The notes beneath the pieces are model-generated. The model made no database searches and had not been told where the DNA came from. It was given only the letters and a program-made list of their open reading frames with translations. This document shows positions 8,111 to 15,772 of a stretch of 64,000 nucleotides of DNA, piece by piece (within the stretch, counting starts at the first letter, position 1; the number at the start of each line of letters is the position of its first letter). The position numbers and the translations under genes were made by a program. Where the stretch lies: the NCBI RefSeq assembly GCF_001613065.1, contig NZ_BDBQ01000055.1, positions 49,070-113,069 of the forward strand, given 5' to 3'. The stretch is from Nocardia miyunensis NBRC 108239. GTDB taxonomy: Bacteria; Actinomycetota; Actinomycetes; Mycobacteriales; Mycobacteriaceae.

Positions 8111-8480
8111 AGGGCGTGTCTCCCAATAGTCGGAGCCATTCGATGACGAAGGCCAGGACGACTCCGGCCCGGTAGTTCAGCGCTAACTTGTCGTAGCGGG
8201 TGGCGACGGCTCGCCATTTCCATACCGTCTGCCATGGGCCGAAATGCTCGGGCAGATCCCGCCATGGCAGACCGGCGCGCAGCCGATACAGCATGCCTTC
8301 CACCACGAGACGGTTGTTGGCGAAGTTGCGGCTCACGCGGCCTTCGGATTTCGGCAGCAGTAGCTCGAGCAGTTCCCACTGTTCGCCGGTCAGCACGCGG
8401 TGCCGGTCACCGGGTGCGGTTGCTGAGACGGCCATGATGAACGACCGGCCCCTAACCAGGGGCCGGTCGATTCGGCTCAT
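8111..8480 (-). pseudogene. internally deleted IS5-family transposase relic
   Basis: This frame begins like an IS5-family transposase N-terminus (LTGEQWELLELLLPKS, then GMLYRLRAGLPWRDLPEHFG and FGPWQTVWK). It then jumps straight to the C-terminal end of such a protein (VATRYDKLALNYRAGVVL). The DDE core that should separate them is missing. The frame ends in the presumed IS5 terminal repeat AGGGCGTGTCTCCC (8111-8124). Its last codons and stop are borrowed from the neighbouring insertion sequence end. The opposite IS5 terminus is not recognisable. The likely original start is 8435. Confidence 0.75.
8442..8469. terminator. hairpin terminator, probably of the SnoaL-like gene
   Basis: A perfect 12-bp stem (CGACCGGCCCCT pairing with AGGGGCCGGTCG) flanks a 4-base loop AACC. 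It lies about 20 bases beyond the stop of the minus-strand SnoaL-like gene, as expected for an intrinsic terminator, though no long T-run follows. It could also be part of the IS5 relic's outer region. Confidence 0.5.
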
Positions 8481-8489
8481 CAGAGGGGT

Positions 8490-8924
8490 CTACAGGGCGC
8501 GGCCGAGGGCTTCGGTCAGCGCAACCGCGTTGATCTCGAGGCCGTTGAAGCGCCAGCCGTTCTCGGTCCGGCGTGCCCGGTAGCGGTGAATCCCGGCCGC
8601 GACGGCCTCGGTTTTGTCGTCGATGACGAACACGGCGATGTCGTGAGCGCGCACCGTAGCGGTGTCACCGTCGAGGTCGATGACGAGGTTGCACTTGTTG
8701 TGCAGAGTCCCTGCGTAGGTGCCGTGGCCCGCGTGCACGAGTCCGATGAGCGCCTCGATGCCGCTGGCTTGCCCGCGCGGGGAGGTGACGACGACATCCT
8801 CGGTGAAGAGCCGGTCGGTCTCATCGAAGCTGCCCTCGTCGATCCACAGGCTGTGGCGGGCGACCAGGTCGGTGAGTTCGGCACGGTCGGCGAGGTCGCG
8901 GATCAGGGTTTCGGTGCTGGTCAT
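8490..8924 (-). CDS. SnoaL-like (NTF2 fold) protein
   Basis: This is a 144-residue protein with the SnoaL_4-type pattern: helix LADRAELTDLVARHSLWID, then GSFDETDRLFTEDVVVTSP, a hydrophobic sheet (VIDLDGDTATVRAHDIAVFV) and YRARRTENGWRFNGLEINAV. Such proteins include dehydratases, isomerases and small-ligand-binding proteins. The gene is transcribed divergently from a MarR regulator across an operator-rich 90-bp region. It is therefore probably the direct target of that regulator, perhaps in detoxification of a MarR ligand (inference). Confidence 0.8.
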   Translation of the reverse strand: MTSTETLIRDLADRAELTDLVARHSLWIDEGSFDETDRLFTEDVVVTSPRGQASGIEALIGLVHAGHGTYAGTLHNKCNLVIDLDGDTATVRAHDIAVFVIDDKTEAVAAGIHRYRARRTENGWRFNGLEINAVALTEALGRAL

Positions 8925-8948
8925 AACAACATCCTCATTTGTTCGTAA

Positions 8949-8997
8949 CTCTAACGTTTATGGCACTAACGAATCTAGATCGTTAGTGGCTCTAACG
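8949..8997. promoter_or_regulatory. probable MarR operators between divergent genes
   Basis: The divergent promoter region contains a repeated half-site CTAACG/CGTTAG. A 17-bp palindrome CGTTAG-N5-CTAACG lies at 8981-8997. CACTAACG (8964-8971) faces CGTTAGTG (8981-8988) across 9 bases. CTCTAACG occurs at 8949-8956 and again at 8990-8997. Such spaced inverted repeats are the usual target of a MarR dimer. Their position would allow control of both the SnoaL-like gene and the regulator itself. Confidence 0.65.
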
Positions 8998-9015
8998 CAA
9001 GGGTATGCTGACTCC

Positions 9016-9501
9016 GTGCAGACCAGCGATGAACTGCGATTCGACGATGGTGAGCAGACCCCCGCCCGACTCAAAGGACAGCTGTCACGCCTCGTCGGAA
9101 TGACAGCCGCCCAGACGCACCGCGTCGCGGGCGACGCCCTGCGCACGGTCGGCGCTCACAAGGACCACTTCGTGGCACTGGCCGCCCTCGCCGAGTTCGG
9201 CCCCGCGAGCCAGGCGGCCCTGTCCGGTCGCACCCGCATCTACAAGAGCGACCTCGTGTCGGTCCTCAACCACCTCGAAGACCATGGCTGGGTCCGCCGC
9301 GCCCCCGACCCGGCCGACAAACGACGCAACGTCATCACCATCACCGACGACGGCGAACACCGGCTCGCCGAACTCGACCGTGTCCTCGACCGGGTCAACG
9401 AACACATCATGGCCCCGCTCAGCCACGAAGAACGCACGCAAATGTTCGACCTGCTCGGCCGCATCAACGACCACCTCGCGAACCCCACCGACCACACCTG
9501 A
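9016..9501 (+). CDS. MarR-family transcriptional regulator
   Basis: This is a 161-residue winged-helix regulator. The DNA-binding region shows the helix-turn-helix SQAALSGRTRIYKSDLVSVL, then the wing VRRAPDPADKRRNVITITDDG and the dimerising helix ELDRVLDRVNEHIMAPLS, all typical of MarR. The GTG at 9016 is chosen because upstream codons run through the operator region. It is divergent from the SnoaL-like gene and presumably represses both by binding the CTAACG repeats until a small ligand releases it. The ligand is unknown. Confidence 0.88.
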   Translation: MQTSDELRFDDGEQTPARLKGQLSRLVGMTAAQTHRVAGDALRTVGAHKDHFVALAALAEFGPASQAALSGRTRIYKSDLVSVLNHLEDHGWVRRAPDPADKRRNVITITDDGEHRLAELDRVLDRVNEHIMAPLSHEERTQMFDLLGRINDHLANPTDHT

Positions 9502-10046
9502 TCGCCAAACTCGCCTCGACCTAACCGGAACCCGTCACGGCCTCCACCGCCGAATGGTGAAAACCATTGGGAGATACGACCTAGGTGGCGGAAAGTCCGT
9601 GGCAGGTCGATCAACATCACTGACCAACCGGACAATCGTCCGGGCTCACGGCTTCTTCAGGTTCGCGCACTGAGAACGAGGTGACGAAATCGGTAGGCAT
9701 GGATTCTACGCGAACGGGGTGTACAGCCTGTCGCGCTGAAAGCTGTTGCGGGTCAGCGGGAATGCTGATACCTGAGCCTCCGACAACATCAGATTCACCG
9801 AGGCCCGCCGCCCACAGCACGGTTTGCGAATATCGAGGACCGCGGCGACCCGACGGCACCAAGATCCCGGCACGGGCGCTTCGCTTCGCTGTCGAGAACC
9901 AGATCCCGCCCACCGAACGGCGCGGCGATCGCCGCTGCTGGTTTCCGGATAGGAACCAGTGACATTGCGTTGATTCCTCCGCATATCGCGACAAGAGTCC
10001 GCGGCCTCGGTCGCTCGGCTGCAGCCCGGTAGCGCCATGAGCATCG
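9502..10046. other. intergenic region with no recognisable gene
   Basis: This is about 545 bases between two convergent genes. Short open frames on both strands show no family resemblance. I see no convincing hairpin terminator, repeat or promoter. It may hold decayed coding sequence, but nothing could be identified. Confidence 0.5.
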
Positions 10047-10997
10047 TTATGCCGATTCGGCGAGCACCGGGTCCGGAATGTCTCGGAGCGTGCCCGAGCG
10101 CGGCGCGGGCCGGTGCAGTCCGGTGTGCTTGGTGCAGGTGAACTGCATGACGTCGAGCCGGCCGTTGCGGAAGTGGTCGGCGCACGCGGTCATGTGGCCG
10201 ATGTAGGCGTTGTAGGTGTCGTGCCCGGCGAGTTCGATCGCCCGATCGCGATGCTCCTGCAGCGCCGAGGCCCAGCACTCCAGTGTGGTGGTGTAATGCT
10301 GTCCCAGTCTCTCGATTCCGGTGATCATGAATCCGGCATCCTCCGCGTGCTGGGTGACCCCTTTGGGGTTGCGGCCGTTCGGTGGCAGGAGTCGGTCGCC
10401 CGGGAAGATGGTCCCGGGCGTGGACACCGCATCGGCAGCCGCGAACTCCGTCTGGTGGGCATCGGGACGGTCGGGGCCCGGTGCGACGACGGTCTGGATC
10501 AACAGCACGCCGTCCTCGGGCAGGGTCCGGTAGGCGAAATCGAAGAAATCGGGGTAGCGCTGCGGGTGGAGGTGTTCCAGCCTGCCGATACACACGATGC
10601 GATCGGGGCGGCGATCGAATTCCTCCCAGCCTTGCCGACGTACCCCGCCGTAGGGGTGGCCGCGGATCAGGCGGTCGACGAGCTGATTGCGGACATATCG
10701 GTGCTGGTGGCGGTTGCTGGTCAGCCCGATCGCGTTCACCCCGTAGGTGTCCATGGCGCGCAGCATGGTCGACCCCCAGCCGCAGCCGACGTCCAGCAGG
10801 GTCATCCCCGGCCGCAGATCGCACTTGTCCAAGGCGAGGTCGATCTTCGCGAACTGGGCTTGTTCCAGGGTGTCGTCCGGGTGCGTCCACAGCGCGCAGC
10901 TGTAGGTGCGGGTCTTGTCGAGGAACAGGGTGAAGAAATCATCCGGGAGTTCATCGCGAGACCGGACCGTACTGGGGATTGGTCCGGCAATAGTCAT
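10047..10997 (-). CDS. mycolic acid cyclopropane synthase-like SAM methyltransferase
   Basis: This is a 316-residue member of the CmaA/PcaA/Cfa family. The SAM site LLDVGCGWGSTMLRAM lies near residue 60. IGRLEHLHPQRY resembles the family's active-site EH loop, and ERLGQHYTTTLECWASAL is a C-terminal hallmark. These enzymes modify double bonds of meromycolate or other lipid chains. In a mycolic-acid actinomycete it may modify cell-wall lipids, though the loop residues differ from the usual IGAFEHFG form and the substrate is open. The internal ATG at 10997 is preferred, with AGAGGA about 10 bases upstream. Confidence 0.85.
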   Translation of the reverse strand: MTIAGPIPSTVRSRDELPDDFFTLFLDKTRTYSCALWTHPDDTLEQAQFAKIDLALDKCDLRPGMTLLDVGCGWGSTMLRAMDTYGVNAIGLTSNRHQHRYVRNQLVDRLIRGHPYGGVRRQGWEEFDRRPDRIVCIGRLEHLHPQRYPDFFDFAYRTLPEDGVLLIQTVVAPGPDRPDAHQTEFAAADAVSTPGTIFPGDRLLPPNGRNPKGVTQHAEDAGFMITGIERLGQHYTTTLECWASALQEHRDRAIELAGHDTYNAYIGHMTACADHFRNGRLDVMQFTCTKHTGLHRPAPRSGTLRDIPDPVLAESA

Positions 10998-11224
10998 AAT
11001 GGCGGATCCTCTTCGCAATCGAACACTGCCGTGTACGGGAAGCGGGGTAGCCCGCTCCCTGCGTCATCACCTGCACCTGGGAGGCACAACATCCTGTCAA
11101 CGCTAAGCAATCTCACATGATGGACTGAATGCCTGTGAGCAGAATTTCACCTGCATGTAACTGTGCCGGGTGCGCAACGCGGGCGCGCGTCTGGTGGATG
11201 ACTGAAAAATTCTTCGGCTAACTT

Positions 11225-11400
11225 CTTGCATTCGGGTGTTCGCTCCGGTGATGGGGGTGCGCACGGCGGCGGAGCGGTTGCGTTGGGAGTACACCAGGTT
11301 GATCGGGGCCTCGAAGCCGGGACCAGGCGGTGGTAGGAGTTCCCCGTCGGGTTGGTGAACGCCGGCAGCGACGGCGCGTGGTACAGGATGCCGCCTCGCC
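11225..11400 (-). pseudogene. frameshifted glutamine synthetase fragment
   Basis: Reading the minus strand from 11396, one frame gives a GGILYHAPSL motif followed by AFTNPTGNSYHRLVP. After about 11317 the match continues in the next frame as GFEAPINLVYSQRNRSAAVR and then PITGAN. Together these are the conserved core of a type I glutamine synthetase catalytic domain. One base appears missing in the CCCGGC codons that join the parts. Nothing recognisable of the N-terminal or C-terminal parts is present nearby. This is a remnant of about 55 codons, not a functional gene. Confidence 0.75.
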
Positions 11401-11464
11401 GGCCACGAGGAGATGTGGCGGCTTGATCTCGGTGCCTGTTGGTGCGTTTGTTGTTGCGGTGCAG

Positions 11465-12382
11465 CTATTTTCGGCTGGGAACCGAGGTGGGGACGGGCAT
11501 GTGCAGGGCGAGCTGGCCCTCGGTCATGACATCGAGCCGCAGAGTTCTGATCGGGTTGAGTGAACGCAGGTCCTCGGCCAGCCGGCCGTGCCCGAGTTCG
11601 AGGTCGATGTTGCGTGGCAGCAGCGCGCTCCCGCCCGAGAGCATGTTGATCTCACTCTTGGTGGAATGCCAGGCGTCGTCCATCCGTGTGTAGGAGGTCA
11701 ACGTCGACACACGTTCGCCGGTGCGATGCGCTTTCTGGGCGGGGGTCGGCGCGGAGAAGGCGATATCGGTCCGCCCGTCGGCGGCGGCTACCCGTGCGGT
11801 AGTGCGGCCGGGGTCGATCTGCACATCGATATCGGTGACCCATTTGGGGAAGCCGTACCCGTCATGCCCGCGTACCTGGGCGATCTGGGTGGATACCGGG
11901 AGCGAGAGCACGTACGAATGCAGGTGGTCGTCGCTGAGTCCGGCGAGCAGATCCACCAAGCCCGGGCCCCTGTGCCGGGCCGGGCGGACCGCGACGCCGA
12001 TGCCGACTTCGGTGTAGAAGTCGATATCGCACACGTCGTAGCGGAAGAACATGACCGAGGCCAATCCGAGTCCCGGCGCGATCTCCAGCGGTGTCAACTC
12101 CACGGGCAGCCGGGCGCGGATAGTGCGGGAGCGGGCCAGGATCACCAGGCGCGCGGTCGAGATGCGGTAGTAGAAGTTCGGGGTGAGTGTCTTGCCGATA
12201 CGGGAATCGACCTCGGTCTTGGGGGTGTTCCGGAAGAAGTCGACGCTGCTGACGTGCGGATCTCGGGCGATATCGTCCAGATCGGTCCTCATCCGGTATC
12301 TGTCGTAGAGGCCGCCCGCGGGGACGCTGAGGGTGCGGGTGCCCAGGATGACCTCGACAGTGTCCTGGCTGGTGGATGGCAT
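11465..12382 (-). CDS. acetoacetate decarboxylase (ADC) family protein
   Basis: This is a 305-residue protein of the ADC-like double-psi-barrel family. The family's pattern is seen in YDRYRMRTDLDDIARDP, EIAPGLGLASVMFFRYDVCD, YTEVGIGVAVRP and HGYGFPKWVTDIDV-like stretches. ADC uses a lysine Schiff base. A lysine is present in GFPKWVTD, but I cannot prove equivalence. Related actinobacterial proteins are often of unknown substrate. The ATG at 12382 is used because upstream codons overlap a probable regulatory motif 22 bases upstream. It probably belongs to the regulon of the TetR gene at 14923. Confidence 0.75.
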   Translation of the reverse strand: MPSTSQDTVEVILGTRTLSVPAGGLYDRYRMRTDLDDIARDPHVSSVDFFRNTPKTEVDSRIGKTLTPNFYYRISTARLVILARSRTIRARLPVELTPLEIAPGLGLASVMFFRYDVCDIDFYTEVGIGVAVRPARHRGPGLVDLLAGLSDDHLHSYVLSLPVSTQIAQVRGHDGYGFPKWVTDIDVQIDPGRTTARVAAADGRTDIAFSAPTPAQKAHRTGERVSTLTSYTRMDDAWHSTKSEINMLSGGSALLPRNIDLELGHGRLAEDLRSLNPIRTLRLDVMTEGQLALHMPVPTSVPSRK

Positions 12383-12403
12383 GGGATGCAACTCGCTCAC
12401 TCG

Positions 12404-12420
12404 AATGTAGGCGGTGTAAA
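12404..12420. promoter_or_regulatory. 17-bp regulatory motif, copy 1
   Basis: The sequence AATGTAGGCGGTGTAAA fits the consensus AATGTANGCGSYGTNAA, which also occurs at 14885 and 15704. It ends 22 bases upstream of the minus-strand ADC-like gene, a suitable place for a repressor site. Confidence 0.5.
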
Positions 12421-12531
12421 GATCGGGTGGATGGCTGTATGTACGCGGAGTCGACAATGGATCCGCGGTCGATCTCGCAGCGGTGCGGTGCGGGCGAGAG
12501 TGCTACCCGATCGATGGCAGCGATGCTCGGT

Positions 12532-13245
12532 CTAGGTCGTCGAGTGCGTGCCGATATCGGCGACGAGCCGCTCGGCCAGTTGCCGCGAGGACTGGGGATT
12601 CTGTCCGGTATAGAGATTTCGATCGACAACGATATAGGGCCGCAACGGAATTAGCGCCTTGGAGTAGTTCACGCCGGTCTCTTTCAGTTTGTCCTCGAGT
12701 AGCCAGGGTGCTTTCTTCGCGAACCGGTTCAGCAGTTCCTCGCGGTTGGACAGCCCGGTCATCCGGTAGCCGGCGAACGGGGAATTGCCGTCGGGGGTGG
12801 TCCCGGCGAGAATCGCGGCCGGTGCGTGGCACAGCAGGGCGAGAGGCTTGCCGGACGTCAGGCGTTCGGTCAGTAGCGCACCGGAGGTCTCGTCGTAGGC
12901 GAGGTCTTCCATCGGGCCGTGGCCGCCGGGGTAGAACACGAGATCGAAGGCGTCCGGATCGACGCTGTCCAGCGCCACTGGATGGGCGAGGGCGTCAGCG
13001 ATGCGCTCGAGGTAACTTCGCACCTCCCGGCGTTTCCGCGGCATGCCGCCGGCGATGCCGAGGCTGAGCCGGTCGAGTGTCGGCGCTTTCCCGCCTGGTG
13101 TGGCCACGGTGATGTGCCAGCCGGCTTCGGAGAAGATCCGGTGGGGAACCGCGACCTCTTCGGCCCAGTATCCCGAGGGGTGTACTGTGCCGTCGTTCAG
13201 GGTCCAGCGGTCCGCGGCCGAAATCACGAACAGCACTTGTGTCAT
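12532..13245 (-). CDS. DJ-1/PfpI (Hsp31-like) class I glutamine amidotransferase-fold protein
   Basis: This is a 237-residue DJ-1/PfpI protein. The nucleophile elbow is in PLALLCHAPAAILAGT, with the reactive Cys before His. The strand FDLVFYPGGHGPMEDLAYD carries the conserved glycines, and an N-terminal WAEEVAVPHRIFSEAGW supplies the family's glutamate region. Members act as glyoxalase III, deglycase or chaperone under carbonyl or oxidative stress. The ATG at 13245 is preceded by an AGGAGG-like ribosome site. It is flanked by the ADC-like and old-yellow-enzyme genes, which suggests a shared reactive-electrophile response. Confidence 0.85.
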   Translation of the reverse strand: MTQVLFVISAADRWTLNDGTVHPSGYWAEEVAVPHRIFSEAGWHITVATPGGKAPTLDRLSLGIAGGMPRKRREVRSYLERIADALAHPVALDSVDPDAFDLVFYPGGHGPMEDLAYDETSGALLTERLTSGKPLALLCHAPAAILAGTTPDGNSPFAGYRMTGLSNREELLNRFAKKAPWLLEDKLKETGVNYSKALIPLRPYIVVDRNLYTGQNPQSSRQLAERLVADIGTHSTT

Positions 13246-13521
13246 AGCCCTTATACCTCCTGGGGCGGCGGTGGGGAGACTCGAAAATCTGTGTTTCAGC
13301 GTCCGGTCACAATCATGGCGACAATGCCGGTTCTCGTTTCGAACGATCGGGGGTGACCGGCGGGAAGTTTGCACTGTTAACATTAATGGTTCGAAGGGTG
13401 CGGGTCAATCCTGTTGCGATATCGCCGAGTTCGGCTGATGGATCCTCACCGAATCCCTGTGTAGGTTGCTCGCAGATTCTTTCGAGTGGCGGTCGGTTCG
13501 CGGGGACGACCGTGCGTGGAC

Positions 13522-14814
13522 TCAGCGCACTGCCGCACGGGCGGTCGGGGTTGTGGTCTGTTCCCGTTGCTCGGATGTCAGCCATCGGGAGTAGTGGCGC
13601 AGTGCGCGCGCCTTCGCACGCTGGTCGGCGATGAGTGCGAGCGTCGGCCGGATGCCGGGGGCGGGCTCCTTCCCGGCCGCCATCCGCCGCATCTGGTAGC
13701 GGACCTGCGCCATCTGCGCCAGGGAGGCGAGCGGTTTGTCGGACCAGTTCACCGGTTTCAATGTTCCGGCCGCGCCGAGTCCTTCGCGCCACCGGTTGGG
13801 CAGATCGGGGGTGACCGCAAGCGCGGTGCCCATCCCGATGACGGCGACCTTCTCGGCCAGCACGTGTTCGGCGGTGTCGCTGCGCGTGATACCGCCGGTG
13901 AGCATGAGCGGGATCGGGCTGCTCTTTGCCAGGTTTGCGGCCAGTTCCAGGAAGTATGCCTCGCGCGCGGCCGTGCGTCCGTCGGTGGGCCGGCCGGACA
14001 TGGCGGGGCTTTCGTAGCTGCCGCCGGATACCTCCACCAGGTCGACGCCCAGCGCGGCGAGCATGCCGATGACCTGGTGCGCGTCGTCGGCGTCGAAGCC
14101 GCCGCGCTGGAAGTCCGCGGAATTGAGTTTCACCGCCACGGCGAATTCCGGTGACACCACCGAACGGGTGGCGCGCACGATCTCGGTCAGCAGTCGTGCT
14201 CGGTTCTCGAGCGAGCCGCCCCACTCGTCGATGCGGTTGTTCACCAGCGGGGACAAGAACTGGGACAGCAGATATCCGTGTGCGGCATGGATTTCCACGC
14301 CATCGAATCCGGCCAGCTCGGCCCGCTCGGCGGTGATGGCGAACCGGTCGATCGTCTCGCGGATCTGGTCGACGGTCATCGCCACGGGCTTGGCGAATCG
14401 TTTGGAGTGCCGGCCCACGTCGACGGCGATATCCGAAGGGCCCCAGGCGACTCCGGGCATATTCGCCTGTACTTGGCGACCGGGGTGGCTGATCTGCATC
14501 CACATCGCCGCCCCGGCGGCCTTACCCGCCCACGCCCACGCCGCGAACGGCTCCAGTGGGGAGTCGGCGTCCAGGACGATGCCGCCGGGGCCGGTCAGCG
14601 CTTCCGCGTGCACCATCACATTTCCGGTGATCAGCAGTCCCGCGCCACTGGCTCCCCACCGCCGGTACAGGGCGATGGATCGCTCGTCCGGCAACTGCCC
14701 CTGTCCGGCTAGACCTTCTTCCATGGCCGCTTTCGCGATTCTGTTCGGTAACACCGAACCGGACCGCAGCTGAACCGGTGAGAACAGCCCGTCCTGTGCT
14801 GAAGCGCTGGGCAT
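13522..14814 (-). CDS. NADH:flavin oxidoreductase, old yellow enzyme family
   Basis: This 430-residue single-domain FMN enzyme keeps the old-yellow-enzyme landmarks: FSPVQLRSGSVLPNRIAKAAM at the N-terminus, MWMQISHPGRQ, FDGVEIHAAHGYLLSQFLSP (active-site His-Ala-Ala-His), NRIDEWGGSLENRARL and phosphate-binding VIGMGTALA. These enzymes reduce activated alkenes such as enones. It is divergent from the TetR regulator gene across a 108-bp region holding an operator-like motif. It is therefore the most likely primary target, in detoxification or catabolism of an unsaturated carbonyl (inference). Confidence 0.9.
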   Translation of the reverse strand: MPSASAQDGLFSPVQLRSGSVLPNRIAKAAMEEGLAGQGQLPDERSIALYRRWGASGAGLLITGNVMVHAEALTGPGGIVLDADSPLEPFAAWAWAGKAAGAAMWMQISHPGRQVQANMPGVAWGPSDIAVDVGRHSKRFAKPVAMTVDQIRETIDRFAITAERAELAGFDGVEIHAAHGYLLSQFLSPLVNNRIDEWGGSLENRARLLTEIVRATRSVVSPEFAVAVKLNSADFQRGGFDADDAHQVIGMLAALGVDLVEVSGGSYESPAMSGRPTDGRTAAREAYFLELAANLAKSSPIPLMLTGGITRSDTAEHVLAEKVAVIGMGTALAVTPDLPNRWREGLGAAGTLKPVNWSDKPLASLAQMAQVRYQMRRMAAGKEPAPGIRPTLALIADQRAKARALRHYSRWLTSEQREQTTTPTARAAVR

Positions 14815-14884
14815 CGGCGATCTCCTTCGAATAGGGGATGGTCACAACACTCATATCGAGTATGCGGTGCTAACATTAGAGCAG

Positions 14885-14901
14885 AATGTAAGCGGCGTCA
14901 A
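14885..14901. promoter_or_regulatory. 17-bp regulatory motif, copy 2 (probable TetR operator)
   Basis: AATGTAAGCGGCGTCAA matches the motif seen at 12404 and 15704. It also overlaps an inverted repeat: GCTAACATT at 14869-14877 faces AATGTAAGC at 14885-14893, 8 of 9 bases complementary. It lies between the old-yellow-enzyme gene and the TetR gene, where an autoregulatory operator is expected. Confidence 0.55.
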
Positions 14902-14922
14902 CACTTGTTAAAGTGGTTAGCT

Positions 14923-15507
14923 ATGGCAACGTCGACCACGTCGTATCACCACGGCGATCTGCCCAATGCCCTGGTACGCGCTGCGGTGGAGCTGCTGGAG
15001 GAGGGCGGGGCCGCCGAACTGTCGCTGCGCGCGGCGGCGCGGCGGGCGGGGGTGTCCACCGCTGCGCCCTACCGGCACTTCGCCGACCGCGACGCACTGC
15101 TGTCCGCGGTTGCGGCGGTGGGCTACCGTGAGCTGGCCGAAGAGCTGGCCGCGGCGCACTCCGCGCAGGCGACGCCCGAAGGTCTGGCCGCGGTCGCGAA
15201 CGTCTATGTCCGCTTCGCTCTGACACGTCCGGGAATGTTCCGGGTGATGTTCGCCGAACCGTGTGATCCGACCAGCCCCGAGCGCGTCGCGGCTGCGGAG
15301 GCGATCAATGAATACCTCAAATTACTTGTGCAGCAAGCATTTCCGGATGCAGATCCGGAGCCGATGGCCACTGCGGTATGGGCCCTGGTCCACGGTCTGG
15401 CCTTCTTGCATCTCGACGGCAAATTGGATGCCTCGTCGCCGGCGGCCGTCGCCGAACGCGTCGATTCGGCGGTGGCCGCAGTACTCGGAGCGGTGGGGCG
15501 AGGGTAG
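14923..15507 (+). CDS. TetR/AcrR-family transcriptional regulator
   Basis: This is a 194-residue repressor. The N-terminal helix-turn-helix is clear (ELSLRAAARRAGVSTAAPYR followed by HFADRDALL). The C-terminal domain carries the ALVHGLAFLHLDG motif of the WHG/TetR_C_33 group. The ATG at 14923 begins MATSTTSYHHGDLPNALV, the classic TetR N-terminus, and is preferred over TTG 14905. It is divergent from the old-yellow-enzyme gene. The 17-bp motif ends 21 bases before its start, so negative autoregulation is likely. The ligand is unknown. Confidence 0.9.
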   Translation: MATSTTSYHHGDLPNALVRAAVELLEEGGAAELSLRAAARRAGVSTAAPYRHFADRDALLSAVAAVGYRELAEELAAAHSAQATPEGLAAVANVYVRFALTRPGMFRVMFAEPCDPTSPERVAAAEAINEYLKLLVQQAFPDADPEPMATAVWALVHGLAFLHLDGKLDASSPAAVAERVDSAVAAVLGAVGRG

Positions 15508-15703
15508 CGAACGCGACTTCGGCCGGGTGCGGTCGAGCGCACGTGACCGATGGGGATTCATCCAGCGAAACCGACCATGGGTCGAAGCCGGGCCGGCCGC
15601 TCGGACATGCTCTGGCGTCCTTGGGGGTCGCGGATGGTGAGCGAACTTCCCTCATGCGCGCGATGAAGATCGATCGAATGTTGACGTCGCTCACACCTCT
15701 GCT

Positions 15704-15720
15704 AATGTATGCGCCGTTAA
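15704..15720. promoter_or_regulatory. 17-bp regulatory motif, copy 3
   Basis: AATGTATGCGCCGTTAA shares the invariant AATGTA-GCG-GT-AA positions with copies at 12404 and 14885. It lies 52 bases before the start of the deazaflavin-type oxidoreductase gene, and it is the third motif copy within 3.3 kb. Confidence 0.5.
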
Positions 15721-15772
15721 CTCCTGCTTCGGTGGTCGACTGGGGTCGCGAGCGGCGGCCCGGTCGTGAGCC

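Noticed and set aside
6537..8112. Target site duplication TAG/ATAG around the insertion sequence
   Set aside because: The left flank ends CTAG and the right begins ATAG. The match is partial and could be part of the inverted repeats, so no duplication is claimed.
9706..10890. A 394-codon frame overlapping the methyltransferase
   Set aside because: It is a shifted frame over the mycolate-type methyltransferase, and its extension into 9706-10046 has no recognisable content.
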